Below are positions 17,914 to 26,295 of a stretch of 64,000 nt of DNA, piece by piece. A program made the translations under genes and the position numbers. This DNA is from a virus: positions 46,974-110,973 of the IMG/VR virus record IMGVR_UViG_3300027770_000039; one strand, 5' to 3'. Every line of letters begins with the position of its first letter. Positions within the stretch are counted from its first letter, which is position 1. The notes beneath the pieces are model-generated. The model did no database searches and was not told where the DNA came from. It worked only from the letters and a program-made list of their open reading frames with translations.

Positions 17914-18483
17914 TTATATTTTTATTGCTGTTCTAATATATCTTGCAGTAACTGCTGTACTCGTTGGAGTTACGCATAGCCCTATTATACCTGAATTTTC
18001 TTCAAATGTAACATTTGCAAGAGAACTACTTGTGTTAGAAATAATGTTTGACTGCGAGATGTTTATGTCGGTTCCATCATTAAGAACTAAAATGTCTGAT
18101 GTTTCATAAAGACTTCCTCTGGAAAGCTGTAACTGATAGTTTACTGTCCTGAAAGCTGTTTTTGAAAATGTATCTAATGTTGTTTTGTTTTCTATACCAC
18201 TTACAGTTAAATCGTTGTTTCCTTCAAGGCCTAAAAGAGTAACTGTTTCGTTAGTGGTATTGGACAAGTTTGAAAGTGTTGTCTGTACCGCTGCTACTTT
18301 GTACTGAATTGAGTTTACGTCTGTTGAGCCATTTATACCAACTTTTGCTTCAAGTGCTTCAATAGCATCATTGGCATTTATATGTTGATCTGCGTGTGAA
18401 GGACTTGCTAAACTGCTTGTGCTTGTCGGGTTTGTTAAAGTGTCTAAGCTTGTTGGGAAACTAGTTGCCAATTGTGCCACCAT
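17914..18483 (-). CDS. Tail/baseplate structural protein
   Basis: 189 residues. Contains SPSHADQHINANDAIEALEAKVGING, a motif typical of tail-fibre trimer adapters that precedes a coiled coil, then a beta-rich C-terminal domain. It overlaps the upstream gene by 23 nt. No enzyme motif. Confidence 0.7.
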   Translation of the reverse strand: MVAQLATSFPTSLDTLTNPTSTSSLASPSHADQHINANDAIEALEAKVGINGSTDVNSIQYKVAAVQTTLSNLSNTTNETVTLLGLEGNNDLTVSGIENKTTLDTFSKTAFRTVNYQLQLSRGSLYETSDILVLNDGTDINISQSNIISNTSSSLANVTFEENSGIIGLCVTPTSTAVTARYIRTAIKI

Positions 18484-18811
18484 CCATTGTTACTGCATTA
18501 TTTATTATGTTTAGCTGAGAGTCTGGGACTCCGCCGTCATACCCAATTATAACAGGGTTTTGTTCTTCAATTATTGAATTTTCATTTATTGTTTCAAAAT
18601 CTAATTCGTTTACGTCTACTGTATGTACGTTACCATCATAGTCGTGTGTGTGTGGCAAAAAAGACAGATCTCTTGTTAAAGAAACCCACCCATTTCCATC
18701 ATGTATCTTTAAGGCTCTGTCAGTTAAATTAAAAAACAAGTCTCCCATGCTTCCCTGTGGATCGGAAGCAAGAGAAACTATGTTTAATAAAGATTTAACC
18801 TTTTTAGACAT
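18461..18811 (-). CDS. Small tail protein with fibre-like motif
   Basis: 116 residues. The segment GDLFFNLTDRALKIHDGNGWVSL resembles the SGQIYFNTSNNILYFFDGTNW segment of the upstream fibre, a common head-domain strand pair in phage fibres. The middle is Asp/His/Glu-rich (HTHDYDGNVHTVDVN) and might bind metal. It begins one base after the upstream stop. Confidence 0.65.
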   Translation of the reverse strand: MSKKVKSLLNIVSLASDPQGSMGDLFFNLTDRALKIHDGNGWVSLTRDLSFLPHTHDYDGNVHTVDVNELDFETINENSIIEEQNPVIIGYDGGVPDSQLNIINNAVTMDGGTIGN

Positions 18812-18812
18812 T

Positions 18813-19880
18813 TTAGCCTACTACAACAACTCTATATTGACTGGCTGTAGGGGCTGAAGCAAATCCTATTGATACTATATCTAAAGTTGAGTGTGTTGTA
18901 TCTACAATAACTTCTTCTTTACTTGATATGTCATAAACAGTGACTGCTACGTCTCTTGTGTTTAAGAAATGAGATACTTGAAAAACAGTTGAAGACCCAT
19001 CTCCAATTGTTTCTGAGTACTTTCTTGCAATTGCATGGTAAGGTGCTCCAGTGCTACCAAGTTTCCATTGATCTGCGGTTTCGTCCCAAAGAATTTCTGC
19101 GTCTGGGGCACTTCCTCTTTCTACAACTATTCCAGCATCTACAGTAGGTGCGCCTGTTGCATTGCTGTTAAGCTTTACCTTATTATCTTCAATATTAATC
19201 TGTGTTGTATTTACAGAGTTTACTGTTCCTATTACATTTAGATTTCCGCCTACCTGTAAGTTTCCAGTAATTTCAACATCATTTGGAAGACCAATTGTTA
19301 CAGCAGATGTTTCTGATCCTGAGCCAGTAACTTCAATTTCATTAACTGTACCAGCAATTGTTGCTATATAGTTTCCAGTTGTGTCTGATCCCAATGCAAC
19401 AGAATTTGGCTGAATTGTGGTTGTAATTGTAACATTGCCAAGATTTGTCATTGTAGCTGAGCCAGATACATCTCCAGAAAGAGTTATTACTGGATCTGGA
19501 ATGCTTATTTCGCTAGCAGATGTTAACCTACCTTGTGCATCAACTGTAAATGATGGAATAGAGGATGCTGACCCATATGTTCCAGCGGTAACCGCTGTGT
19601 TGTCTAGGTCTATTGTTGTTTCGCCAGTGGTGTCGTTATATGAGGCAGTTAATGATTGCCCACCAACTACATATTGACCAATTGCGTCTTGAATTACTTC
19701 TAATGAACCAGAAGTTGAGATCCAGTTTGTTCCATCAAAAAAGTATAAAATATTATTTGATGTATTAAAATAAATCTGTCCTGATACTGGTGACGATGGT
19801 GCGCTTGCTAAATTTTGAACTCTAGCATTTAAAAGTTCATTTTTATTTAGATCAAGATTTACTACAAATTTTCTTGCCAT
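18813..19880 (-). CDS. Tail fibre protein
   Basis: 355 residues. N-terminal FVVNLDLNKNELLNARVQNL and SGQIYFNTSNNILYFFDGTNW are classic fibre head motifs; the centre is a Gly/Ser/Thr beta-helix; the C-terminal part contains KVKLNSNATGAPTVDAGIVVERG followed by a small domain (YSETIGDGSSTVFQVSHFL). That C-terminal domain resembles tip domains involved in receptor contact. GGAG precedes the start. Confidence 0.8.
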   Translation of the reverse strand: MARKFVVNLDLNKNELLNARVQNLASAPSSPVSGQIYFNTSNNILYFFDGTNWISTSGSLEVIQDAIGQYVVGGQSLTASYNDTTGETTIDLDNTAVTAGTYGSASSIPSFTVDAQGRLTSASEISIPDPVITLSGDVSGSATMTNLGNVTITTTIQPNSVALGSDTTGNYIATIAGTVNEIEVTGSGSETSAVTIGLPNDVEITGNLQVGGNLNVIGTVNSVNTTQINIEDNKVKLNSNATGAPTVDAGIVVERGSAPDAEILWDETADQWKLGSTGAPYHAIARKYSETIGDGSSTVFQVSHFLNTRDVAVTVYDISSKEEVIVDTTHSTLDIVSIGFASAPTASQYRVVVVG

Positions 19881-19892
19881 TTTGTTTCTCCT

Positions 19893-20342
19893 TTATGACA
19901 GATATGCTGTCCCTGAAAATGGTTGAGCCATTCTCAGCGTTATTTTATTTAAACTATTGTAATCCACTTCAGTTTCTACAATATCGCCTGAACTAGCTTT
20001 TACTGTTACGTTTGGGCTAAATCCAAGATTGTGCTGTATTTCTATGGAGTATGATCCTTGCAATAAAACAAGATTTTGTAAAGACCAAGAACTAGAAAAA
20101 GAAAACTCTCCTGGAGTTTGAACTAAGGTTACTTGCTGAGCATTACTCCAAGACAAATCATTAAGTTTTGGTCCATAGAATTTTGTTGTAACAATATCAT
20201 AATAGAAATCTCCAGTTGTACCCAAATTGTTTGAAGGTGCTCCAGAGCCATTTAATATTGTTCTTCCAGCAGGTCCTTGTGGTCCTGGGGAACTAACAAC
20301 TACTTGATTTTTTACTCCTGATATAAATACTTGCTCTGCCAT
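19893..20342 (-). CDS. Minor tail protein with short collagen-like motif
   Basis: 149 residues. It contains SSPGPQGPAGRTILNGSGAPS, a short collagen-type Gly-X-Y tract near the N-terminus, a GDFYYDIVTTKFYGPK strand pair and a beta-sandwich-like C-terminus. Starts with TGATG overlap with the preceding gene. Likely a baseplate or fibre-tip component. Confidence 0.7.
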   Translation of the reverse strand: MAEQVFISGVKNQVVVSSPGPQGPAGRTILNGSGAPSNNLGTTGDFYYDIVTTKFYGPKLNDLSWSNAQQVTLVQTPGEFSFSSSWSLQNLVLLQGSYSIEIQHNLGFSPNVTVKASSGDIVETEVDYNSLNKITLRMAQPFSGTAYLS

Positions 20343-20689
20343 CAGATGGTTACCGATCTGCTAAGAGATATAAAGCCTTCAAGTAGTTTTATTTTATTCA
20401 AATTGCTATCTGTAACCATTATGTCATATGATGATTTTGGATAAAATAACTTGCTTGTTTGTGTTGGTGTCATCTTAATTGTTAGCTTACCGTTAGTGGG
20501 GTCTATTACAATTCCGCCAGATGGCGATGTTAGGGTAAAAGCTAATTTAGTTCCGCCTTTTAAATCACGGACTTGCATTTTTGCAGAAGCGCCAGTTAGA
20601 TCTATGGGATTTCCATCTTGATCTTGATAAATTGCTTCAAACGTGTGGGTTGTGTTTTGATCCACTTCCCAATTTTTTTGTCCTGCCAT
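20342..20689 (-). CDS. Baseplate upper protein (BppU-like) N-terminal domain protein
   Basis: 115 residues of one beta domain: THTFEAIYQDQDGNPIDLTG, AKMQVRDLKGGTKLAF and LTIKMTPTQTSKLFYPKSSYD. This pattern (input term, polarity sign, then limits) is typical of BppU/immunoglobulin-like baseplate domains. Located just after the first gene of the virion operon. Confidence 0.7.
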   Translation of the reverse strand: MAGQKNWEVDQNTTHTFEAIYQDQDGNPIDLTGASAKMQVRDLKGGTKLAFTLTSPSGGIVIDPTNGKLTIKMTPTQTSKLFYPKSSYDIMVTDSNLNKIKLLEGFISLSRSVTI

Positions 20690-20760
20690 TTGCTAGTACT
20701 CCTAAATAGGAAAACTCCTATGCCAATTTTAGCACAGGAGCTATCCCAATCGAGTAAGAT

Positions 20761-20985
20761 TTACTTCTTGGTGAATCCAAAAGCTAGTTCATTTGGATTT
20801 AACGCCTTCAAGATAACGGGGGCACAAGCTGCAATTCCGCCCATCAAAAGGTCTCTAGGGTTTGTGTTCCCTGTCATGTACAAGGCAATTGCCGCACCTA
20901 AGAAGTGGCGGCCATAACTTGCTAGTGCTGCTAGAATTTTTTCTTGCATTTCTAATAGTCCATTCTGTTTAAGATCTTTTTTCAT
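20761..20985 (-). CDS. Small two-helix membrane protein, holin-like
   Basis: 74 residues with two hydrophobic stretches (about 24-42, LGAAIALYMTG, and 48-62, MGGIAACAPVILKAL) and a conserved-looking LNPNELAFGF end. Such proteins are often called holins in actinophages but may instead be tail-associated. AGGAGG is a perfect ribosome site. First gene of the leftward virion operon. Confidence 0.55.
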   Translation of the reverse strand: MKKDLKQNGLLEMQEKILAALASYGRHFLGAAIALYMTGNTNPRDLLMGGIAACAPVILKALNPNELAFGFTKK

Positions 20986-21001
20986 TTAGATCCTCCTATT
21001 T

Positions 21002-21018
21002 CTGAGCATTGCGCTCAG
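21002..21018 (-). promoter_or_regulatory. Leader hairpin of the virion operon
   Basis: CTGAGC and GCTCAG form a perfect 6-bp stem with a 5-nt loop just before the AGGAGG of the first gene. It may protect the 5' end or control translation. Confidence 0.5.
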
Positions 21019-21043
21019 CAATTTTGGGGTTTAACCCAATTAT

Positions 21044-21072
21044 ATTATACTACCATAAATAGATATTGACAA
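21044..21072 (-). promoter_or_regulatory. Promoter of the leftward virion operon
   Basis: TTGTCA, 17 nt, TATAAT on the minus strand, a near-consensus primary-sigma promoter. It lies about 60 nt before the first structural gene and faces about 20 kb of co-oriented virion genes. No other comparable promoter was seen within the first fibre genes. Confidence 0.7.
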
Positions 21073-21233
21073 GCCTGCCTAGTGTCCAGTCAGGGATCTC
21101 CAGCCTTGTAGAATTAAACTATTTACTATATATATAGAAAAAAGATTAAAAATAATTTCAGGAACAATATAAAAATTACTTTTACCGACAGGTTTTTCTA
21201 AAAAAATCTTGTAAGATGTCTTAGAATCTAGCC
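21073..21233. other. Intergenic region with no gene seen
   Basis: AT-rich spacer between the end of nrdJ and the virion promoter. I found no open frame with a ribosome site, no tRNA and no clear terminator, although the nrdJ transcript must end here or read into the virion operon. Confidence 0.5.
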
Positions 21234-23168
21234 TCATGAAGAAATATCTACTAGCTCGCAGTTTCCGTCTGAGCTACAGGCAAGAGTGGCATTTGTAGAT
21301 GTGCCATCTTCTGTTTCGTAAAAATACAAGTCTGCCCATCTAATTTCTTTAGGCATTTTTGCAACCAGGTCTTCATATTCTAATTTAGAAACTTCTTGAT
21401 ACGGAGCCTGCTTGTATGAGTGATCAGACATGGGCAAAAAAGATATACCAGAGACTTCATCAAAGTTTTTATATACCCAAGCTCCTACTTCCATCCATTC
21501 ATCTTCTTTTACTGAAACTGTGATAGATGGCTTATGCTCACACCATGCACGTTGGTAAACTAACCAAATATTTAAGTGTTCAATTGCCGTCAAATCTTTT
21601 CTAACCACAGCCCCGTCTGGAGCTTTTATTGGAAACGAAAATACATAGGTGTCGTTTGGCTTCATAACGTCATCCTCTACTGGAATCCCAACTTCTTTTA
21701 AAAATGTAGATATTGGGTCTCCTTTTGAGCCACGAACTGTTCTAATGTAATACGGAGAATGCCAAGCATGCATTCCTGAAGATACTCCAACTAATTGAGA
21801 TACTGTTCCCGATGGCTTTACACATGTAATAGCAGCAGACTCTGGAATTCCAAGATTTCCTGCCTCTTTTTTATTTGTCTTTCTAGCTTTTTCTCTAAGA
21901 GTCATTAAAAATGCTTCTAAAGACACCAAGTCTTCTTTTCCAGACATAAACTGATGACCAAATTGTCCAGTCAGAGATACCCCTAGTAATCTTTCCTCTT
22001 CTGTGTTATCTTTCCAAATTTTACGAAGGTACTTAAAATTAGTAAGAGTAGACTGCCATGTTCCAAGAATTGTTGCTAGTTCTACTTTACGCTCAATATC
22101 TTTTTTTGTATCTTTTTCACGTAGTACGACTTCTGAAAGATTACAAAACTGATAAGGACGTAAAATAATTTCTGAACAAGGGTTAGTTCCGTAGTGTATA
22201 TCTGGATCTCTTCTTCCATACTTGGCTGCCTGGGCTTGAGCTGCGGCCACATTGTATATACCTCGTTCTCCTGATTTTGAATCATATAAGGATTTCCATT
22301 CTGCAATAAATTGTTCCATCTCTGGTTTACGAGAATACGCAACAGAGTTATTTGAAAGAGCACGTTGTCCATTATGCTCCCACCAATTACCAGTTTTTGC
22401 TTGTGCCATTTCAATATCATTAATATTAGAAAGAGAAATTAATGCAGACCTTCTAACTCCACCAACTACCACAATTTCTCCAATCTTACACATAATGTCA
22501 TGTGCCTCAATTGGTTTAAATGATCTACCTGCTGCAGATTTAAATTTTGCAATTGTAAAATCAAACAAGTTAACTAATGGCTGTGGTCCTGATGACCTAC
22601 CACCCATAGTTTTAAGTCTTGCGCCAGCGGGACGAAGTTTGCTTACATCAATTGAAGGAACTTGACCAGACCAAAGAAGTGCAAGCAATTCACGAAACGC
22701 TTTTGCCCAACCAGACTTAGAATCTTCAACAATAATTACTGTTGTAGACTTTTCAAAAGATTCTGGAATCGCTGGAAGCTTATTAATGTATTTATACTCA
22801 ACGGAAAATCCTACTCCCGTTCCACACATAAGTATATACATTGTCTCGTCAAATGATCGTGGAGAATCTACTGGTATAAACGAACAGTTATATCCTGCAA
22901 CATGGTCTCTATCTAAAGCAGGTCCTGCTGTCATTACAGATCTCATTGATGGCATTACATCACGATTGTAAACAGATTCTTTTAATTCTTTTAATAAATT
23001 TGGTTCTGGGACGTAGCCATTGTTGTCTTTAAGATACTTTATCATGTAGTCAAAATATCTATCTACTGTTTCTGCCCATGTCTCACGACGGTTTTCTTCT
23101 GAAATCCATCTTGCATAACGAGACAATGCAATAAAATTTTCATATGGGTTTTCAATAATTTTTGACAT
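21234..23168 (-). CDS. nrdJ: Adenosylcobalamin-dependent (class II) ribonucleotide reductase
   Basis: 644 residues. It reduces ribonucleotides to deoxyribonucleotides using a radical from coenzyme B12. The ten-strand barrel markers are present: Cys95 (AGYNCSF), the finger loop NPCSEI with Cys331 and Glu333, and partner Cys342 (FCNLSEVV). A late PSGTVSQLVGVSSGMH motif and a C-terminal Cys pair (CSSDGNC) that could shuttle electrons complete it. The pattern fits the monomeric triphosphate reductase type. AAAGG lies 7 nt before the ATG. Expression as a single gene suggests it relies on host thioredoxin and host or scavenged B12. Confidence 0.95.
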   Translation of the reverse strand: MSKIIENPYENFIALSRYARWISEENRRETWAETVDRYFDYMIKYLKDNNGYVPEPNLLKELKESVYNRDVMPSMRSVMTAGPALDRDHVAGYNCSFIPVDSPRSFDETMYILMCGTGVGFSVEYKYINKLPAIPESFEKSTTVIIVEDSKSGWAKAFRELLALLWSGQVPSIDVSKLRPAGARLKTMGGRSSGPQPLVNLFDFTIAKFKSAAGRSFKPIEAHDIMCKIGEIVVVGGVRRSALISLSNINDIEMAQAKTGNWWEHNGQRALSNNSVAYSRKPEMEQFIAEWKSLYDSKSGERGIYNVAAAQAQAAKYGRRDPDIHYGTNPCSEIILRPYQFCNLSEVVLREKDTKKDIERKVELATILGTWQSTLTNFKYLRKIWKDNTEEERLLGVSLTGQFGHQFMSGKEDLVSLEAFLMTLREKARKTNKKEAGNLGIPESAAITCVKPSGTVSQLVGVSSGMHAWHSPYYIRTVRGSKGDPISTFLKEVGIPVEDDVMKPNDTYVFSFPIKAPDGAVVRKDLTAIEHLNIWLVYQRAWCEHKPSITVSVKEDEWMEVGAWVYKNFDEVSGISFLPMSDHSYKQAPYQEVSKLEYEDLVAKMPKEIRWADLYFYETEDGTSTNATLACSSDGNCELVDISS

Positions 23169-23364
23169 ATATACCTTTTTCTTCGCTTAGCGTTTGATTA
23201 TTTTTGGATGAGGTCTAAGTGTATCAAACTTTATTTATAAAAAGAAGTGTTTATAAGTTTTTTAAAAAATTATTATTACTCAACTAAAACAATGTTTAAT
23301 AACTTAAATAGTTATATATAAACGCTAAATCATTACTTTACACAAAAAATATTAGTTGACTAGA

Positions 23365-23394
23365 TTGACTTATTCTTGTTTCTAATGGTATTAT
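23365..23394 (+). promoter_or_regulatory. Promoter of the lysozyme-P450 operon
   Basis: TTGACT, 18 nt, TATTAT, followed about 30 nt later by AAAGGAGG. Immediately upstream lies TAGTTGACTAG, an 11-bp near-palindrome that recurs at 27895-27906, so it may also be an operator. Confidence 0.65.
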
Positions 23395-23426
23395 TATAGT
23401 TCGTTATCTCTAAAGGAGGAATGCCA

Positions 23427-23978
23427 ATGGAGAAAATTAAAGAACGTTTGAGTGATGTAGTCCATAACTGGATGGCAATAGGAGTAGTAGTACTATTTTT
23501 ATTTTCCGTTCAACCAGGGCCTACGGCTTCTCAAGCTTTAACTGTAGAAATACAAAAAACTGAAAAACAACTAAAAAGAGAAATACTAGATAAGTTCAGC
23601 AATGAAACTTATAAGCACTCTCAAATTCTTTCCCCAGAAGATTTAAAAGATTTGCTGTGGGCTGTTGGATTTGAAGGAGCTAGTTTAAAAACAGCTTGGT
23701 CTGTTGCAAGGGTAGAATCAAACGGGAGACCGCTTGCTCTAAACGACAACAAATCGACTGGAGATAAATCTTACGGAATTTTTCAAATTAATATGCTAGG
23801 GGAACTTGGCGTAGACAGATTAGAAAAATTTAATTTAGTTTCAAATAAGGAATTATTTGATCCAGTAACAAACGCAGAGATAACGTATTTTATGACTAAG
23901 GGCGGTAAAGATTGGTCATCATGGTCTGCTTCGACAGGCAAAGCCCAGGATATTGTAAAAGATTTCCCTAAACAATAA
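23427..23978 (+). CDS. Membrane-anchored lysozyme/transglycosylase-like protein
   Basis: 183 residues. An N-terminal hydrophobic helix at about 16-29 (WMAIGVVVLFLFSV) anchors or exports it, then a short helix-rich spacer, then a lysozyme-superfamily core: ARVESNGRP with candidate catalytic Glu97, SYGIFQINM, LFDPVTNAEITYFM and the closing W-S-x-W. It likely cleaves peptidoglycan from outside the membrane. The second ATG is chosen because AAAGGAGG is 7 nt before it but only 1 nt before the first. This is separate from the CHAP endolysin at 60370. Confidence 0.85.
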   Translation: MEKIKERLSDVVHNWMAIGVVVLFLFSVQPGPTASQALTVEIQKTEKQLKREILDKFSNETYKHSQILSPEDLKDLLWAVGFEGASLKTAWSVARVESNGRPLALNDNKSTGDKSYGIFQINMLGELGVDRLEKFNLVSNKELFDPVTNAEITYFMTKGGKDWSSWSASTGKAQDIVKDFPKQ

Positions 23979-23987
23979 GGAGCCATA

Positions 23988-24206
23988 TTGAAAAAGATAC
24001 AAATCGTATCTAAATATATAGCCCTATCGGAAGAAGGCCTTGTTCCTAGACTTGAATGTCCTATGGATCAAGGCTTTCTTATGCCTAATGTAGATTTAAA
24101 TGATAGAATATATTTATACTGCCTTTCTTGCAGTTACAAAACAACAATTGGGAGTAACCGTTATGAATCTATTGAAAAACTTGTTAAATCAAGAAGTTCC
24201 TACTGA
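23988..24206 (+). CDS. Small zinc-ribbon-like protein
   Basis: 72 residues, apparently starting at TTG with AAGGAG 5 nt before it. Two Cys pairs are visible as CPMD near residue 25 and CLSCSYKT near 48, suggesting a one-zinc ribbon. Function unknown; lies 9 nt after the lysozyme-like gene. Confidence 0.6.
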   Translation: MKKIQIVSKYIALSEEGLVPRLECPMDQGFLMPNVDLNDRIYLYCLSCSYKTTIGSNRYESIEKLVKSRSSY

Positions 24207-24282
24207 CGGTGGTCAAATAAAAGAAACAGACTCTATGGGTCGAGAAATATTTTGGCTAGACATAGGTAGACCCAATGAATGA
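24163..24282 (+). CDS. Hypothetical micro-protein in the P450 operon
   Basis: 39 residues beginning MNLLKNLLNQEVPTDGGQ and ending FWLDIGRPNE. It overlaps the end of the zinc-ribbon gene by 44 nt in another frame and the start of the next gene by 8 nt. GGGAG lies 8 nt before the ATG. No known motif. Confidence 0.55.
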   Translation: MNLLKNLLNQEVPTDGGQIKETDSMGREIFWLDIGRPNE

Positions 24283-24490
24283 AGAAAAAGAGCCTTCTCA
24301 AAACTTAGAAGATAACCTTCCAATGGTTAATTATATTATGTTGCACAGGATATATGATTTATTAGTGCTAATATCGAAATCAGTTGCTGAGCCAGAAGAA
24401 GTTCAAAAAATGATTGACTATCACGAAAAAGGTTTTTTGCTTGGACCCGTTCCTTCTTTTACTTCTGTAGATAGCAATGAAGATGTCTAA
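24275..24490 (+). CDS. Hypothetical small protein upstream of P450
   Basis: 71 residues, acidic; NYIMLHRIYDLLVLISKSVAE is an amphipathic helix and GFLLGPVPSF follows. It overlaps both neighbours (8 and 14 nt), indicating translational coupling to the P450. It might be a partner of the P450 but there is no redox motif such as a ferredoxin Cys set. Confidence 0.6.
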   Translation: MNEEKEPSQNLEDNLPMVNYIMLHRIYDLLVLISKSVAEPEEVQKMIDYHEKGFLLGPVPSFTSVDSNEDV

Positions 24491-25919
24491 AAAAAATCTA
24501 GTAAACATACCTCCTTTTTTTTATTTTCCAAAAAATATGTTTTATCTAAAACCAATGACTTTAAAAACTTTAAAGAAAAGAAATTTATTAGAAAAAATAC
24601 CCAAGATAATTAAATTAAAAGCTAACTACCATATTAACCAAGGAAATAGAGCAAAAAATTTATTAAAAATATTAAAAAAACATGGAGAAATTGTTTCTTT
24701 TTTTGTAAATAAGGAACTTTACATTACAGCTTTTTCCCCAGAAGCTGCATACCAAGTATCTGTTGCTCAAAAAGATAACTTTTCAAAAGGTAGAGGCTGG
24801 AATAGAATTAGAAAATTTGGTGGCGAAGGCATGTTAACACTAGAAGAGCCTACCCATTCTGAAAGAAGAAATATTGCGCAGCCGAGCTTAAATTATAAAA
24901 AAATACAAAAAGATTATTTTGACATTATGTGTGACAAATCTGAAAACAAAATGATTGATTGGCAAAGAAATAAAAAAATAGAAGTACATACTGAAATGGT
25001 GCATTTAACTCTTGAAATAGTTTGTCAATCTCTATTTGGCATTGATTTTAAAGAAAAAACTTCTTTTGTTAAAAAACATATGGATATCTGTGTGACAAAC
25101 GGAGAAAGAACGGTGTCTCCTCTACTTCATAGATTTGATCATACTAATTTACCAATCTTTAAACAATTTAGAGAATCTTCAATTGAGCTATACAACTTTG
25201 TTCAAAAAACTATTGATGAAAGAATTAAAAATCCTATAGAGTCAAACGATTTATTAAGTGTTTTTATAAAATCATACCAAGATCCAGAAAGCAATTTATC
25301 TTTATCTGACATAAATAATGAAATATTAACAATGCTACTGGCTGGGTTTGAAACTACGGCAAATGCTTTATCTTTTGCAATATGTAACATAAATGATAAT
25401 CCTAAATACCTTGATCTTCTTAAAGAAGAAGCAAAAGAAATACTTTCAAAAAGAAATGATGATAATTTTATAGAATTAGTATCTAACGCAAAAATTTGCT
25501 CATCTATAATTAAAGAAACTTTGCGAATTTATCCTCCTCTTTGGATACAGCCAAGATTTTGCAAAAAAGATTCTATAATTGACGGTTATTTTTTTCCACA
25601 AGGATCCAATATTGTTTTAAGCTCTTATCCTATTCACAATAACCCTAAAATATATGAAAGTCCAGAAAAATTTATGCCAGAAAGATGGACTAAAGACTTT
25701 GAAACAAATCTTCCAAGAGGTTCGTACTTTCCATTTGGAATGGGATCTAGAAAATGCATAGGAGATATGTTTGCTATGCTAGAAATGAAAGTAATTTTAT
25801 TAAATATATTTGGAAACTTTGATTTAAATACAAAGAAAAAAAATCCAGGTGGTCAATCACACGTTTCATACAGACCTTTAAAAAAAATAAAAGCTACAAT
25901 TAAACCTATTGACTTATAA
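24477..25919 (+). CDS. Cytochrome P450 monooxygenase
   Basis: 480 residues, full P450 length. Diagnostic elements are all present: I-helix AGFETTANA (289-297, proton relay Thr), K-helix ETLR (Glu347 and Arg350), the meander PERW (401-404), and the heme loop PFGMGSRKCIGD with thiolate Cys427. There is no N-terminal membrane anchor, and it is closer in style to bacterial CYP102/CYP4-like soluble enzymes. It would hydroxylate a fatty acid, sterol-like or other hydrophobic compound with electrons from host partners. The GC content matches its neighbours, so transfer is not recent. Second Met (two codons in) is an alternative start. Confidence 0.95.
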   Translation: MKMSKKNLVNIPPFFYFPKNMFYLKPMTLKTLKKRNLLEKIPKIIKLKANYHINQGNRAKNLLKILKKHGEIVSFFVNKELYITAFSPEAAYQVSVAQKDNFSKGRGWNRIRKFGGEGMLTLEEPTHSERRNIAQPSLNYKKIQKDYFDIMCDKSENKMIDWQRNKKIEVHTEMVHLTLEIVCQSLFGIDFKEKTSFVKKHMDICVTNGERTVSPLLHRFDHTNLPIFKQFRESSIELYNFVQKTIDERIKNPIESNDLLSVFIKSYQDPESNLSLSDINNEILTMLLAGFETTANALSFAICNINDNPKYLDLLKEEAKEILSKRNDDNFIELVSNAKICSSIIKETLRIYPPLWIQPRFCKKDSIIDGYFFPQGSNIVLSSYPIHNNPKIYESPEKFMPERWTKDFETNLPRGSYFPFGMGSRKCIGDMFAMLEMKVILLNIFGNFDLNTKKKNPGGQSHVSYRPLKKIKATIKPIDL

Positions 25920-25929
25920 ATTAAAATAT

Positions 25930-26025
25930 TTTACTATTGCATAGATGCAAGCTTACGGTTTGCAGTTGCGTTCTTTTAGAATGCATTAAGCCCAGACGGA
26001 CCCGCCTCTGTCTGGGTTTATATTT
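25930..26025 (+). terminator. P450 operon terminator with structured 3' region
   Basis: CCCAGAC (25991) and GTCTGGG (26010-26016) make a 7-bp stem followed by a T-rich tract. The preceding 55 nt also fold: GCAT..ATGC, GCAA..TTGC around a TTACGG, and GCGTTCT..AGAATGC. The terminator is solid; a small RNA released from this 3' end is possible. Confidence 0.75.
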
Positions 26026-26047
26026 TATTAGGGTGTATAATTAATTC

Positions 26048-26209
26048 ATGAGCCCAAGATATTTTTCTAAATTTACCAATAACCCCTCTTCTGAAGGCGG
26101 TTGGTATCATTTTACTGGTGCAAACTTCAAGCCAGGGGACCCTGAGTATAACATGTATATAAAATTTAAATTATTTAAGTATAAATTTAAAAAATTATTT
26201 AGAAAATAG
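26048..26209 (+). CDS. Hypothetical basic micro-protein, leaderless
   Basis: 53 residues, with an N-terminal polar half (PSSEGGWYHFTGANFKPGD) and a C-terminal Lys/Phe-rich tail (KFKLFKYKFKKLFRK) that could bind membrane or nucleic acid. TATAAT ends 6 nt before the ATG and there is no ribosome site, so the mRNA is probably leaderless. Confidence 0.5.
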   Translation: MSPRYFSKFTNNPSSEGGWYHFTGANFKPGDPEYNMYIKFKLFKYKFKKLFRK

Positions 26210-26295
26210 CTTTACCTAAACCTGCAGATTAGCCCTCTTAAGCCTTTGAGAGCCGTTTTAAGACAATTTTATACACATCTGTCACCTATTTGCCA

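Noticed and set aside
26210-26295. Hairpin CTCT..AGAG as terminator between the micro-gene and the sulfotransferase
   Set aside because: Only 4 paired bases and no T-run in either direction.
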